From Paramacrobiotus metropolitanus (taxonomy: Eukaryota; Tardigrada; Eutardigrada; Parachela; Macrobiotidae), in assembly GCF_019649055.1 (NCBI RefSeq), contig NW_026570255.1, forward strand, positions 1,116,001-1,180,000: 64,000 bases of DNA, read 5' to 3'. Under the pieces are notes generated by a model that did no database searches, was not told the DNA's origin, and saw nothing but the letters and a program-made list of their open reading frames with translations. The position numbers and the translations under genes were made by a program. Shown here piece after piece: positions 42,573-54,164 of the stretch. Every line of letters starts with the position of its first letter. Position 1 is the stretch's first letter.

Positions 42573-42919
42573 AGTATTGTATGCAAACTTTAAAATAACC
42601 TGATGTATAAAAAGCTTGTCTGATTTGGAGTGTGCCCTGATACAACTGCTTCTAAATTAAGCGCTTACAAATTTGGTTGTGATTAAGTAGATACACCGAC
42701 TTTAGTCTATCCACGGCTTTCCCCTCAATCGCACACGGTGTTCGGAAGAGGAACAGCAACAGCTTCCCTAGTCGAGCGGACATCGGAATTTGAAGGGCCG
42801 ACAGAAAAGAGAAAACCACCACAAACCAATTCGCACAAAGCCAGTGTCAACAAAGCGCAAAAATTTGGACAGCAAATTTTTTCGCGATCCCTGCCACAGT
42901 CGTGTATTCTTTGCTCTTT

Positions 42920-43270
42920 CACTGTTTCAAAGTTATCATGTTTAGTTGCAGACTTTCAGTGTTCGGTGTACACGTGTTCCAGTGTTTCACTGTTTCAAAG
43001 TTATCAAGTCTAGTTTCAGACTTTCAGTGTACGGTTATTCTTTCGTTTTGGCGGCCCCCGGTCGTTTTGGACGGTTTAGAGGCTGAAACTACCGGCGGTC
43101 GTCTCAGACGACCGGTCGTTTTGGACGGTTACACATGTGTTTCAGTGTTTCAAAGTTATCATGTTCGGTTTCGGACTTTCAGTGTTCGGTGTACACGTGT
43201 TTCAGTGTTTCAGTTTCAAAGTTATCATGTTTAGTTGCAGACTTCCAGTGTTCGGTGTACACGTGCACAT
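42920..43270. repeat. ~70-bp tandem repeat interrupted by a palindromic insert
   Basis: Four units of the type gtttcaaagttatcatgttt ... cagactttcagtgttcggtgtacacgtgtttcagtg. The second is interrupted at about 43037-43132 by a GC-rich segment related to the 37613-37669 palindrome (contains ggtcgttttggacggtt twice and cggtcgtctcagacgaccg). Confidence 0.65.
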
Positions 43271-44040
43271 GTATATTTTAGCTTTAGGTTTCTATGTTTT
43301 AGGTATCCCTTTGTGCGGTTTCCCTTAGTTACCAGAAAGAGCTTCAGAGTGTCGATGTTTCAGTGTTTCAGTGTACATGTTTCTGGTTTCCTATTTTGTA
43401 AGCTTCTGCTTTCTGTCTCATTTTTCGTGTTTCATTGCTCTTACTGTTTCGCTGTTACAGTTGTTTCAGTGTTCGGGTTTCAGCTGCGATATTTTCAAGG
43501 TTTATGCTTCGTTGCGAAACCAGCACATTAAGATGCTTCGCTTCACTCGGGTGTTGATTTGTGTTTATTGTTTTATATTATATCGAGATGCTCTAGTATA
43601 ACCTTAAGGTGCTTGATTGTGTACAACTCTTGCTATAACGCACTAAAAAGTTTTATCCCAGCTCGGGTAATCTATGGAGATATTGTCTAAACGGGAGCGT
43701 TATTATACTAAATTGTATGCGTAACGTTAAACTGGTGGTGCGTGGTTGCGAGGCTACGTTTTGAACCGCGGACCGACTGGCCGATTTGAACTTTTTGTCG
43801 TACATTGTGCCTCAAACTGTGTTGGAGCCTGCAGTGCCGTTAATTTCCAAAATGGTGCCGTGATTGATTAAGTCAGTCTTTAAAGCTGTCTCTGCTCTTC
43901 TTCAAGCTCGTCAAGTTAACAACAATTATTCGAGCGTCGAAGATTTAGAAGAACTTTTAGTGAACGTCACTCCGCTGTGCGAATTGTGGTCCACTGCGCA
44001 AAGGGTTTGTTTGTCTTCTGGCTGCCCTACACCTTCAACC

Positions 44041-45945
44041 ATGCCAAGCGGAATGGGCCGGAACACCAGCGTGGACGTCCTGGGCGACGACGGGATGATA
44101 CGGTACGGCCACGTGGTAGACGTGAGGGACAATGGTCTCTTCGTCGATCTGCTCAGTTCCAACCGACGCCGTGAATGGGTTCCCTACAACCGCGTCTTCC
44201 GAATGAAGAAGATCAGCAAGTACGAGTTGGCTCAGAACTACAGTAGCCAACGTTCGGTCCTTCCCGTGGAAGTCCTGGTACCGGAGACGCCACTGGGACC
44301 GTGGATCTGGTTGCCCGGAGAAGCGGGCAGTTTTGATTGTGATGGGGCGCGCCGCCTGTGCGCGGGGGCGATCGTCAGTTGGCGACGCCAAGACAAGAGA
44401 CAAGAGCCTTGCACCGATTTCGTCCCCGTCGAACGCATTCGCTGGCCGGTGGAGAAAGCGCTTACTCTGCGTCGGATGGCTTTCCCGCAGGCAGTAAGGA
44501 AAGTCAAACGTTCTGTCTATGACGAAACAGATGCAGATCAACCAGATCATATTCCGCCTGGGACCTTCTTAAAGCATGTTTTGCCGCTGGGCGAAAAGTT
44601 TCGCTCCGTTTCTGCCAAGGAAGCAAAAGAACTAGTCAAGCTACTGAATTCTCCGTACTACAAATATTCTCTATCTTATAACTTCAACTCTTTTTCTCGC
44701 GTTGACGCCGTGGAGCTCAAAGATGGTCAGTTAGGGTTCCTCTCCCAAATGGGTGAATCCTGGCAACGAGAGTTCTCGCAATCGTGGGTAAGGAAGAGAC
44801 TTCTCTCGCTTGAAATCGTTTCCCTAACGTGCACTTTGCGATATTCAGGAGGCGAAGAATTTAGATAAGAGGCTGTTGTCGATTCTCGGCGAATTATGGC
44901 CGCACGAGACCGCGACACCGGAGAACATGGCGCTGCCGATGGAATTGTGGCTGGAGGTATTCTCCTTCTTGGACACGGTAACGCAGACGAAGCTGCGCGC
45001 GGTCTGCGCAGTGTGGAACGCCATGATGGACACACCAGCACTGCGCGACCGTATTGTGGTCGGCGAGCACATGGATTCCGAGGAGATTTACGGCAGATTC
45101 TTATGTTTGGCGGCGGTGTTCAAATGTCTGCGTCCTGGTACCCAACACATTGGGTTGGTCGGTCGGAGCAAGGGGATGGACATGGACGAAGTGTTCGTGC
45201 TGTGTGCCTTAATCCGCTTCGTGGCTAACCAGCGAACCGGAATACGCCTGAGAAGCCTACAGCTGAGCTATTTCAGGCTTCGCTTGCAGATTGCCCGTGG
45301 TGCTAATACCGCTGCTGTTGGTGACTGTGGTCTGCATCCGCTGGATCCATCCGAGCTCCAGTCGGATGCAGAAAGCGGGACGGTTCGGCTGTCGCATTTT
45401 ATGGCCGTATGCGGCAGTCTGCCGTTTGACAGCATCTTTATTGCCAACTGCCGTGTTACGTTGAAGCACCGCCTTGCGCTCCAAGTGGGAGTTCCTGAAA
45501 AAGAGGTCAGCGTGTCGATGAACGCTCCTTCAGCGCGGCTGCCAAACACCCACCAGTTTCTCTGCACTTTGTGGGACGCATTGGAGGCGGCGTTGCCGGA
45601 ACCAACTGACCAGATGATTCAGAAACTGACCGACACGAAGCTACAGCAACTGCGATGCAGTTGGAAGGAAGAGGTTCAGTTCGAGAATCTCATGTGCAAG
45701 GTAGGATTTGCCGTTAACGGGTGGCGTCGTCATGTGTGGGTATTTCGAATGTTGAAAAATGGAGTTTTGGCTATTTGTAGATGCTGTGTGCGGTGCAGTC
45801 GGCTGATCCGCGTCCATGGGCGCACTACCGCGGGAAGAAGTGGTGTGAGCACGGCCTCCAAGATTTGCAAGTGAGGAAACTGTCGCGTATTTCCGTGTAT
45901 TTCCTTGATGAGTTGGAAAGAACCAAAGCAGCGTGGGGCTTTTGA
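44041..45945 (+). CDS. F-box protein with Tudor-like N-terminus (family gene 3, intact)
   Basis: Three exons, 44041-44787, 44849-45700 and 45781-45945, joined in phase 0. Introns are TGG|GTAAGG...ATATTCAG (61 bp) and AAG|GTAGGA...TTTGTAG (80 bp), giving 587 residues. The MPSG start is conserved with gene 2. Tudor-like block at about residues 15-60 (VDVLGDDGMIRYGHVVDV...LFVDLLSSNRRREWVPY). GPWIWLPGE and EKFRSVSAKEAKELVKLL follow. F-box at about 276-318 (ALPMELWLEVFSFLDTVTQTKLRAVCAVWNAMM). The C-terminal region contains LSHFMAVCGSLPFDS and PSARLPNTHQFLCTLWDALE, with the family ending QSADPRPWAHYRGKKWC...LQDLQVRKLS. Exon 2 is exactly 852 bp, as in gene 2. Probable SCF substrate receptor; substrate unknown. 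Confidence 0.85.
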
Positions 45946-46851
45946 AGACCGGATAATTTTGCCCGCAGGCTGCATATCCGACATCATTTTCTCAGCTTCT
46001 GCCTTGATATCCGACTGAACATATGTATGCGTTGGAACGTTGTTATTTCGTTGTACCCTCTCGTCGCTTTCATGAATTTTTCCACATTGACTGTTAATTA
46101 TTTTGTTTTCGCGTTCGGAAAAACATAATAGTGTCTGCGCTTAAACGTTTTAACAGCTTAATGCAGGATACAGATTGAGGAACCTATAACAAGAAGAAGT
46201 TGTGCCTGTTATGGAACTGAAATTTGCCAACAGCTGTGACGGCTGTAGCAGGTGGCTATACAGTTTAGATGAACACATGCCTTCACAACCTTCAGCACTA
46301 CATTCACTCCGTACACGGTTCCGTTTATGTTGTCTCCACAGCCAATTTATGGACATCGAAGATAGCAATTTATTAGCGTTATCGTATATATAGAATTTGT
46401 TTATGTAATTTTTTTAACATTGCAAAACTATAGTACAAAAGATAAAGTTTACTCCAGCATCTGATCATGGAAGTCTTTGTGAACGCACCGGTCAGAGATG
46501 GCCTAATTACAGATAGATTTTGCATTATTTTATTCGACTGGGTGGTACAACCGGTTTCGATTTATAGAAACGGAAGACGACCTAACACGGGCGAAATCGC
46601 GGTGTCGAAAATAATAGCATCGCAGTCTGCATTTGCATAGGTCCCTGTATATTAATAAAGGTCACGCAATTCTCGGTTTTTATTCGTCCTAGTTGCAACT
46701 ACAGTAAAAGAATATTTTTCCTAGTTATTCGGTACACAGCTTAGAGCTACAAATAAGTTGATTCATTTATCACCGAAATAAAATTTAGAAAAAAGGTAAC
46801 GAAAAACTGGCAGTTGTGCAAATGCAGTCGAAAGCCCCTGGTGATACGGGT
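45946..46851. other. 3' flanks of two convergent genes
   Basis: Lies between the ends of F-box gene 3 (plus) and the kinase gene (minus). It should contain both 3' UTRs; a minus-strand AATAAA occurs near 46680. No further gene seen. Confidence 0.45.
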
Positions 46852-48153
46852 TCACGGTCGCGGTGGACGCGTATCCGGCCACTGCGGCACTTTGCCCATT
46901 TTCAAGAACGGTTTATCCAACAGCTCATTGGCACCTGGTCGCGTGACCGGATCACGTGACAGACAATCCGCCACAAAGTCCCGCAGTTCGTTGGGTATAT
47001 CGTTGGGAATAATCGGCGATCCACCACTACCGATGTAGTACATGGCGGCCAGATCGGTCTTCAGGTCCACTTTCTTCCCGTCGACTTCCTTGACGAACCG
47101 CGGGAATCCGGTGATCATCTCCAGCACCACACAGCCGAAGCTCCAGATATCGGTCTTGCGACCGATGTTGAAGCCGGTGTCGTTGCCCATGATCATCTCC
47201 GGGGACATGAAGGCCCACGTGCCTTTGCCGTGCGAGACCTCCTTCGGCTGGGTCATGTTGGCCAACAGCCGCTTGATGGCGCCCAGATCGGCGATCTTGA
47301 TTTGGCACGTGTTCCAGTCGGGACTGCTCAGCAGGATGTTGACGCCCTTGATATCGCGGTGGACGATCTTTTTCGCGTGCAAATATGTCAGGCCGTCGAC
47401 AATATGGTGGGTCCACTTTTGGAAAAGTGCCGCGGGAATGTGATGTTTTGCCGCGGCGTGAAGCGTCCCACCTTTAATAACGACACAGTTAAACAAACTA
47501 AATAATTACATGAACAGTAGACAATAAGAATAAGCACACAACTATCAGATTCATTAGAATCTGTTTGAGTTACAAAAAAAAATAATTTTGTCTTAGTGGA
47601 TTAAAACTCAGCGATAAAGTTCCAGTTTCGGATTAATTTAACGCAAGGCAATTTTCAAAGTAATGTGAATGAACTAATTAAAATGTACGAAAAACGAGTA
47701 ACTAATTATAACTGAGTAAATAATTAAAATATGGGCCTGTTTAACGCAGTACTAACGGCAAATGTAACGTTAAAAGTAGAAAAAATGTTAGTCGGAAATA
47801 GTTTCATAAAATAGTACAAGCAACATGATCGCAAATTTACCAGAACAATATTCCATAACGATAATATAATTCGGCACATCAACTATGCCGGTTTCTTGGG
47901 GATTTTGGTGCGCTAGATGACGCACCAAATTCGGATGCTCCAAGCTGAGGATATTCCGTAAATCAATCTCCAGCGCATCCGCCTGTGCGCGGGCATTTTC
48001 CCGGTTCAAATCCAGATGGGCCTTTTTTACCGCGATCTCGATTGGTCGAATGCCATCCGTGCGGTTGGCTAGGAAGACTTCGCCTTGAGCTCCGGACGAA
48101 TCTATCATCCTAATTAGCTGATACGGAATAGGCTTACCAGTATTAGACGCCAT
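46852..48153 (-). CDS. Protein kinase, Ser/Thr type (two exons, 310 aa)
   Basis: Exon 1 is 48153-47841 and exon 2 is 47471-46852, joined inside a Gly codon (TCTG|GTAAAT ... TTAAAG|GTGGG), with a 369-bp intron. The kinase domain fills nearly the whole protein. Gly-loop SSGAQGEVFLA (about 19-29), VAIK-type lysine in IAVKK (about 43), catalytic HRDIKGVN (142-149), metal-binding DLG (166-168) in place of the usual DFG. Activation segment ends GTWAFMSPEM, then DIWSFGCVVLEMITGFPRF and a final RDPVTRP. HRDIKxxN and GTxxFMSPE with a short C-lobe resemble STE/MAP3K-like kinases; the exact group is not certain. No regulatory domain is visible. Catalytic Lys, both Asp and the Asn are present, so it should be active. 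Genes on either side are unrelated. Confidence 0.85.
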
Positions 48154-49290
48154 AATAAAATAAGTCTTTTAAAATTGCAAAGATAAAAGAAAACAGCGCT
48201 TCTTTAAGGCAAATAGTGGTAATTTAAATGCGACTTATCCTTTTATGCTGCGCATAAACGTGCCACACTTAAACGAAGCCGAGTTTTCTGATCGTCTACG
48301 GTATAAGCGTAACTGTTGTCTGCTACAGTTGGAAGCCGATTCAAGTCAACACGGTGATAGCGCCGCCGATAAGCCCGCTAATGCGTTCCATCAAATACGG
48401 CACCGATAACAACGCTACATGTTTATCAGATCGGCGATAGGGTTGGGCCGTGACGAGATTGCCGTCGTGTTTAAACAGTTTCCGGCGCGTTTTCAAGGAC
48501 AGTTTATACCAACGTAGCGGCATGTGTGGCCTATCTGTGGCGCTAGCTGTTCTAATAAAAACGCCAGCAGCAAAATTTAAACCGGCTTAGAAATGCGCAG
48601 GCACATATAAGCACTGTTTGCGTTTCTAGTAGCGTTATCAGTAGCAAAACCGGCGCTGATAAATTATTGAGTGAGAGTGAATACAGAGACAACTTCTTGT
48701 CCGTATAAATAACATGACATTGTGAACAGTGGCACGATTCCGGTGCGTCATTGTTAAACACGAGGAAGGGTAGCTGAAAAAAATGTGCATTATTATGAAC
48801 TCTGCTTTGTGCCAAAATAATCCATAGTTTTTGCTTGCTGTTTAATGCAAGATAATAAAAACTTCCAGCACGCCGTTAGCCGTTTCCTGCGTTGCACATT
48901 TACGGCGTTAGTGGGCGCGCCGTCACCGTGTCATTAAATAATAATTATTGATATTGCCCACGGATCATAACACATCTCAGCGCATAAAGAACGCTGCGCA
49001 GCTCCATAATCATTAATCAAAGCGTCGATTTTTTTGGTTTAGAAAACAAATTATTGATGGAAAACCGTTTTTTTGTTCACCCTTTCATCCTTACCGACCG
49101 TGACCGACGTAATCAAAACACGCATACGAATAGAGCCCTAAAGGTAAAAAATTGCTGAAGCAGCAAAATAAATGACATTAATGTCAGGCATGAAATTGCC
49201 TGAAGACGTTTCCTTTTTTAAATTTATCCTAAAAAATTGGGTACATAATAAATTCAACGAAGAACACAAAAGCAATGTAACTTCAAGTTT
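48154..49290. other. Intergenic, nothing recognised
   Basis: Upstream of the kinase gene, so its promoter should be here; no TATA box stands out. Short open frames on both strands lack domains. Confidence 0.4.
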
Positions 49291-49299
49291 CTCCTCTGC

Positions 49300-49385
49300 C
49301 AATTTACAGGCTGTCTGCGCACTATTTCTTCCCGCAAAAATAATGCAAGGACGGGCGCGGATCCGCTGACGCACATGTCAGCAGC
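49300..49385 (-). pseudogene. Relic of F-box family exon 3
   Basis: The minus strand reads ASADPRPSLHYFCGKK-stop-CADSL, matching VQSADPRPxxHYRGKKWCExGLQ of the family's third exon, with two stops. It lies about 3.4 kb beyond gene 3 and on the other strand. Confidence 0.6.
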
Positions 49386-49471
49386 AAAACAAACACAAAC
49401 AGAATTTGTGTTAGCTCAGCGCCAAACATGCCGCGTTAATACGAAAGGAGAGCTCATCACATGCAAGATGA

Positions 49472-51149
49472 CTAAGAACAGGGCCAGGTCTCTTCAACGT
49501 TGATTCGCGCGTCAGCCACTTCAGAGAACAACAGGCATTGGACCATGGGCGACAATCGATCCATATCAACCAGTTCAAGTTTCTCATAACTTCCTCTAAA
49601 GTCTAAACGACTTCCAGTACGTGACACCCTCCCGCGGATCGTCAGCCTGCCGGCGCCAGATAATCTGTAAAGCGTGGACAGTTGTACGTAGGAACGATTC
49701 GTGCAGCATCGTCAGGGACAAACATGTTTAGCGCTCATTTTCTATTAACACTCGCACTCGTCTATGGTTTAATTACACGGAGTTTTGTTGTGTGCCGCGC
49801 AGGCGCAGCCCATGGATTTGTCCTGATCTGGTGTAGAACGGTCTGATATTCATCCAAAATGTTTTCCACACTTTGTTCTTCGTTTTTATTAAGCACGCAA
49901 ACAGAAAGAGTTACTTTCAGTTCGGTAAACTGAATTTGAAAGAAGTGAGGACTTCGCAGAAAATATTCGCAGCAAAGCCAAATCACGCTGCCACACTGGG
50001 AGGCTGCCATTTGTTCACCAACCGGAAGCGGTTGGAATTTGCAGTTTTTAAGTTTTCAGTTCATTTATTTTTAGTAAATGTTTGAATAAGTAAAAAACAA
50101 ACTAATTTTCTGAGGAATTCAGGCCAAGGAGGAAGAAGTCAACTGCCAGTGTAACGTTCCATGAATTTCTAAATGATTAAATGTGCCTCTCAGGCACATG
50201 GACGAGGGCGAGTGTTAATGCAAATATCAGCAGGCATTTAACAATATAGCCGCTCAGCAAAAGCATCGCTCCATTTCCGTGTCTTGAGCGCAAAGGCTAC
50301 AAGATACTTCTGTTGGTCATCCAGCAGCGGACATGTCGTTGCTCGATCGTGTCCCACCAGTAAGCCACCGTCAGACACTCATCGTGATCCAACCGTCCAA
50401 TCGCCACGTGAATTGTGATCGGCACGTAGCCATCCTACGAAGAACATATCTCGCGCTCGCAGGTAAAGTTCTGGACAGTCACCGAACGAGACATCCCAGC
50501 CAGTGAGTCAAACACCTCATAAAGAATTTTAATCCAGTCCTCATTAATAACCGGATAACTACTGTACGAGCACTTCATGTCCTTTAAAACCAGATTCCCC
50601 AGAATTTCCTCGGGGTTTACTTGAATAATCTCGCGCAGCAGAAAGCCCATCACACAACGGCCATAGAGCCAGCGTAAATTGTTCTTGCACACCACTCAGA
50701 ACAGGCGCGCCTACAACGGCTACCACGCGATTCCTGCAACAATCACCAGTTTCATACGGGCGGCGACTCAAATCAGCTTCGGTTGGGACCTGGATGCGCA
50801 GCACACGCTTTACGGCCGGCGATAAATGAGTTAACAGTGGTCCGTGGTCACTAAAGCCGCACTGTATCATCAGCGCACAGTATACCGTGGAAAACAACTG
50901 CATATCATCCGAATAGTCACGTAAATTTCCGGTTAGTTTGCGGGCTATTGCTTTGAACACCTGGAAGGTGAACAAACCCGCCCACATGTTGCCAATTACT
51001 AGTATCTGGAACGGTCTACAAATGCTGACCGCTTTGACACTTCCACAATCATGAACTAACATACCAAACATGGCCCTCTGGCGTTTCGTGGGACTTGAGC
51101 CATTGTACGTCTGCAACGTTGCCCGGACAACGTCACAAATTTTGTGCAA
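49472..51149 (-). pseudogene. Decayed gene of unrecognised family
   Basis: A 196-codon frame from 51149 (FGMLVHDCGSVKAVSICRPFQ, HGPLLTHLSPAVKRVLRIQV) changes frame near 50700 to CKNNLRWLYGRCVMGFLLREIIQVNPEEILGN...NFTCEREICSS. This meets a TAG at about 50435 and then continues in the same frame DGYVPITIHVAIGRLDHDECLTVAYWWDTIEQRHVRCW. A further piece at 49704-49472 (LRTTVHALQIIWRRQADDPREG, with a frame change, then LDFRGSYEKLELVDMDRLSPMVQCLLF, stop TAG at 49472) is positioned like a last exon. Its QADDPRE...KLELVDMDRLS pattern faintly resembles the F-box family's exon 3 (QSADPRP...LQLEKLS), so it may be a distant relative. Broken by frame changes and a stop. Confidence 0.4.
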
Positions 51150-51159
51150 TATCTTTTAC

Positions 51160-52040
51160 TTTGAGGCGAGTTGCACGCTGCTTTTACATCTATTTGCGTT
51201 ATCAGGGCAGTGCCCTGTACTTTTTTGTGCAGCACTACAGTTTTGTGTACTGTACTACACTGGTAAGCAAAAACATCTCTAAGGCAAATCAGTTCAGACA
51301 AAGTCCAGTTTATCAAATCTAAAGATCCGGAAGCTACCTATAAGCATACTCGTAGTGGTAACCGAGATTAAAACCAGTTAGCGATGTAAAAATACTGGAA
51401 AACGAAAGAAAAACGCCCCATATGCTAAATTTTAAAACAAAAAACCCGCTTTAACTATAAAGCAGATATACTAGTATCACTTCGAAAAGTGTCCACACTA
51501 CAGTTCCAGTACCAAGTTCATGTTAAAGTTACAAGGTATCCAGGATACGATAACATTGCAGTACTGTACGTATACAGTACTGTATACATACGCAAAGCAG
51601 ATACATAGTAGCCAGTCAGGCTGATCCAGTATGTATCGGAGCAGATACTAAAAGTGAAGAAAAAATCGCCGCCTACTCGAGAAACCAATCAGATTGGATA
51701 AATAGTTTTTTTAAACCGTAGCTAAGACCTAAAAAAACCGTTGACGATTCTCCACCAGGATAGCGCCCGTGTCAATTGGGAGCCATACGCAAGCTACGCC
51801 CAGAAGTAACCCTTAGCGTGTAGAATCAAATCGAATGCCGAACCAATTTAATCGAATGTAGGACCGATTAACTAATTAACGGATTCAGAAAGAAGATATG
51901 TACAGTACAACAGCTGATGTAAGCACCCTTGGCGTGTAGAAACAAATCGAAAGTAGAATCGGTTTAATCAGATGGAGAACCGATTTCGTAATTAATCGAT
52001 TTAGAAAGAAAATATTTACAACAGCTGATTTAACAATTGT
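51160..52040. other. Intergenic, nothing recognised
   Basis: AT-rich; repeated short phrases (gtagaatcaaatcgaatg / gtagaaacaaatcgaaag, near 51819 and 51935) suggest a decayed tandem duplication of about 115 bp leading into the array that follows. Confidence 0.4.
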
Positions 52041-52079
52041 GCGAAATATGCGAAATCTGCGAAGATCAGAACTACGATG

Positions 52080-53840
52080 GACCACCTTTAGAAATGACCC
52101 TAAAAGTACCCTTGGCAAATGCGAATATGGGAAATTTAAATCTGGCATGCCGTTGTATATGCTTACTCAGACACTTTTAAGGAACCCTATTCGAACACTG
52201 CGATTGCTGCGGAAATCTAAATACTTCAACCCGGCATGCCGTCAAATATGGAAAAATTAAACCCGACATGACACTGGGTATGCTTACTGTCACAGGTTGG
52301 GTATGCTAACTGTTACAGTAAACGCGTTGAACTTATTCAAAATTGAATTACCAAAAAAAGGCAGTACAGTACAGCCTATGTGCAGTACTTACGTACTGTA
52401 CATAGACAAAACCAATGGTAAACCGTACGGAGCTACTACAAATACCAAGAATACGCCGAACTAAATCAGCATATTTAAACTGACCGCTGTCGCACCCTTG
52501 GCAAAATGTTCGAAAGCTTCGAGATGCGAAAATCAGACCCGGCCTGCCTACGGTTAGGCTACAGACCCTGCCTGCCAACGGTTGCTTAAAACTGACCTTA
52601 ACATCACGCGAATATGGGAATATCAGATCCGGCAAGTCTCTAGTTATACTAATTAGGCTTTCCTTTAAAGTACCCTTGGCGAACGCTGCGAATATGAGAA
52701 AATCAGAACCGGCAAAAAAAAAATCTTTGGCTAGGCTTACTTAAGCTTCCCTTTAAAGCACCCTTGGCGAACGATGCGAATGCTGCGAATATGGGAAAAT
52801 CAGAACCAGCAAGCCGTTCGGTATTCTTACCAAGACTGACCTTTAAAGCATCCTTGACAAACGCTGCGAATGTTGCAAATATGGGAAAATCAGACCTTGC
52901 ATGTCTTTGGATAGGCTTACTTTGGTTGACTTTTAAAGCACCCATGGCGAACGCTGCGAATATGGGAAAATCAGAACCGGCACGCCGTTCGGTATTCTTA
53001 CTAAGACTGACCTTTAAAGCACCCTTGACAAACGCTGCGAATGTTGCAAATATGGGAAAATCAGAACCGGCAAGTCCTTGGTTAGGCTTACTTGCTTGAC
53101 CTTTAAAGTACCCTTGTCAAATGCTGCGAACATGGGGAAATCGGACTTGGCATGTCTTTAGTTAAGCTTACTTTAACTGACCTTTTAGGCACCCTTGGCG
53201 AATGCTGCACATGCTGCGAATATGGAAAAATCAGAACCGGCAAGACTTTGGTTATGTTTATTTTGGTTGACCTTTAAAGCACCCTTGGCGAACGCTGCAA
53301 ATGCTGCGAATATGGGAAAATCAGAACTGGCAAGACTTTGGTTATGACCATATAACGCGGGGCCGTATGGGCGCCACGCGTATCTTCGACAGCGAACAGC
53401 GGTGAACCCGGATGAGGCTTTATTGCCGAATCTAATGCGCACCGTGGCGCAGCAACACCAGACTAACGAGGAAGGATTCTGCAGCCAGTGCAACTGTGCT
53501 GCAGATCCGTCAAAACAGCGCAGCAATGTGCGGGTGGAAATCCCCAGAAACAGCGAATAGCTACTCGGGAGGGCGGGGCGTCCCGCCCTTACAATGCTTA
53601 TTTTGGTTGACCTTTTAAGCACCCTTGGAGAACGCCGTGAATGCTGCGAATATGGGAGAATCAGATCCGGTATGTCTTTGGCTAGGCTTACCAAAGCTGC
53701 CGTTTAAAGTACCTTTGCCGAACGCTGCGAATGCTGCGAATATGGAAAAATCAAAACCGGCATATCTAAATTTTACAGTGACCTCAGCAGCCACCTTGGA
53801 GAACTGTGCGTATGCTGCAAATATGGAAAAATCATAAGTA
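52080..53840. repeat. Minisatellite array, ~85-110 bp units
   Basis: At least a dozen degenerate units with a conserved core (acccttggcgaacgctgcgaat ... atatgggaaaatcagaaccggca) followed by a ttaggcttacttt or gtattcttaccaaga segment and cctttaaag. Units differ by whether aatgctgcg is present once or twice. Long stretches are open on both strands: NAANMGKSEPA on plus, GSDFPIFAAFAAFAKGALK on minus. At 53342-53605 the array is interrupted by a GC-rich insert. Confidence 0.8.
53342..53605. mobile_element. GC-rich insert inside the minisatellite
   Basis: About 260 bp much richer in GC than the array, ending in gggcggggcgtcccgccc (self-complementary) and flanked by atg on both sides within what would be one continuous repeat unit. 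Possibly a small non-autonomous transposon; identity unknown. Confidence 0.4.
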
Positions 53841-54164
53841 TCAGACCTGAGAGATTCCGACAGCAGCCTTTACGGACTGTGCAAATGCTGTGAGTCTTGA
53901 TTAATTTAAGGTCTGACTGCCCAACTCATCTCAACAGTTCATCTAAAAAACTCAGCCTGTGCAACTGGCAAGCGCAAAACTGCCGTCAGGCATTGACATG
54001 TTGTTAATGGCTGAGTATAAACTGAAAAACTCATTCACGCTACTGCCTGTTTACAGATAAACCCAGATTAGCTCTCAAGAGATAATGCAAGTTGTGTTTT
54101 AAACTGCGTACGTAAATTACGTACGCTACCTATATGGGGTTACTGATCCCATTCTTTACCCTGC

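Noticed and set aside
52764-53694. Two overlapping coding genes in the minisatellite on opposite strands
   Set aside because: Both are products of the same repeat unit with few stops in either direction; units are too degenerate for both, and neither has splice or start context.
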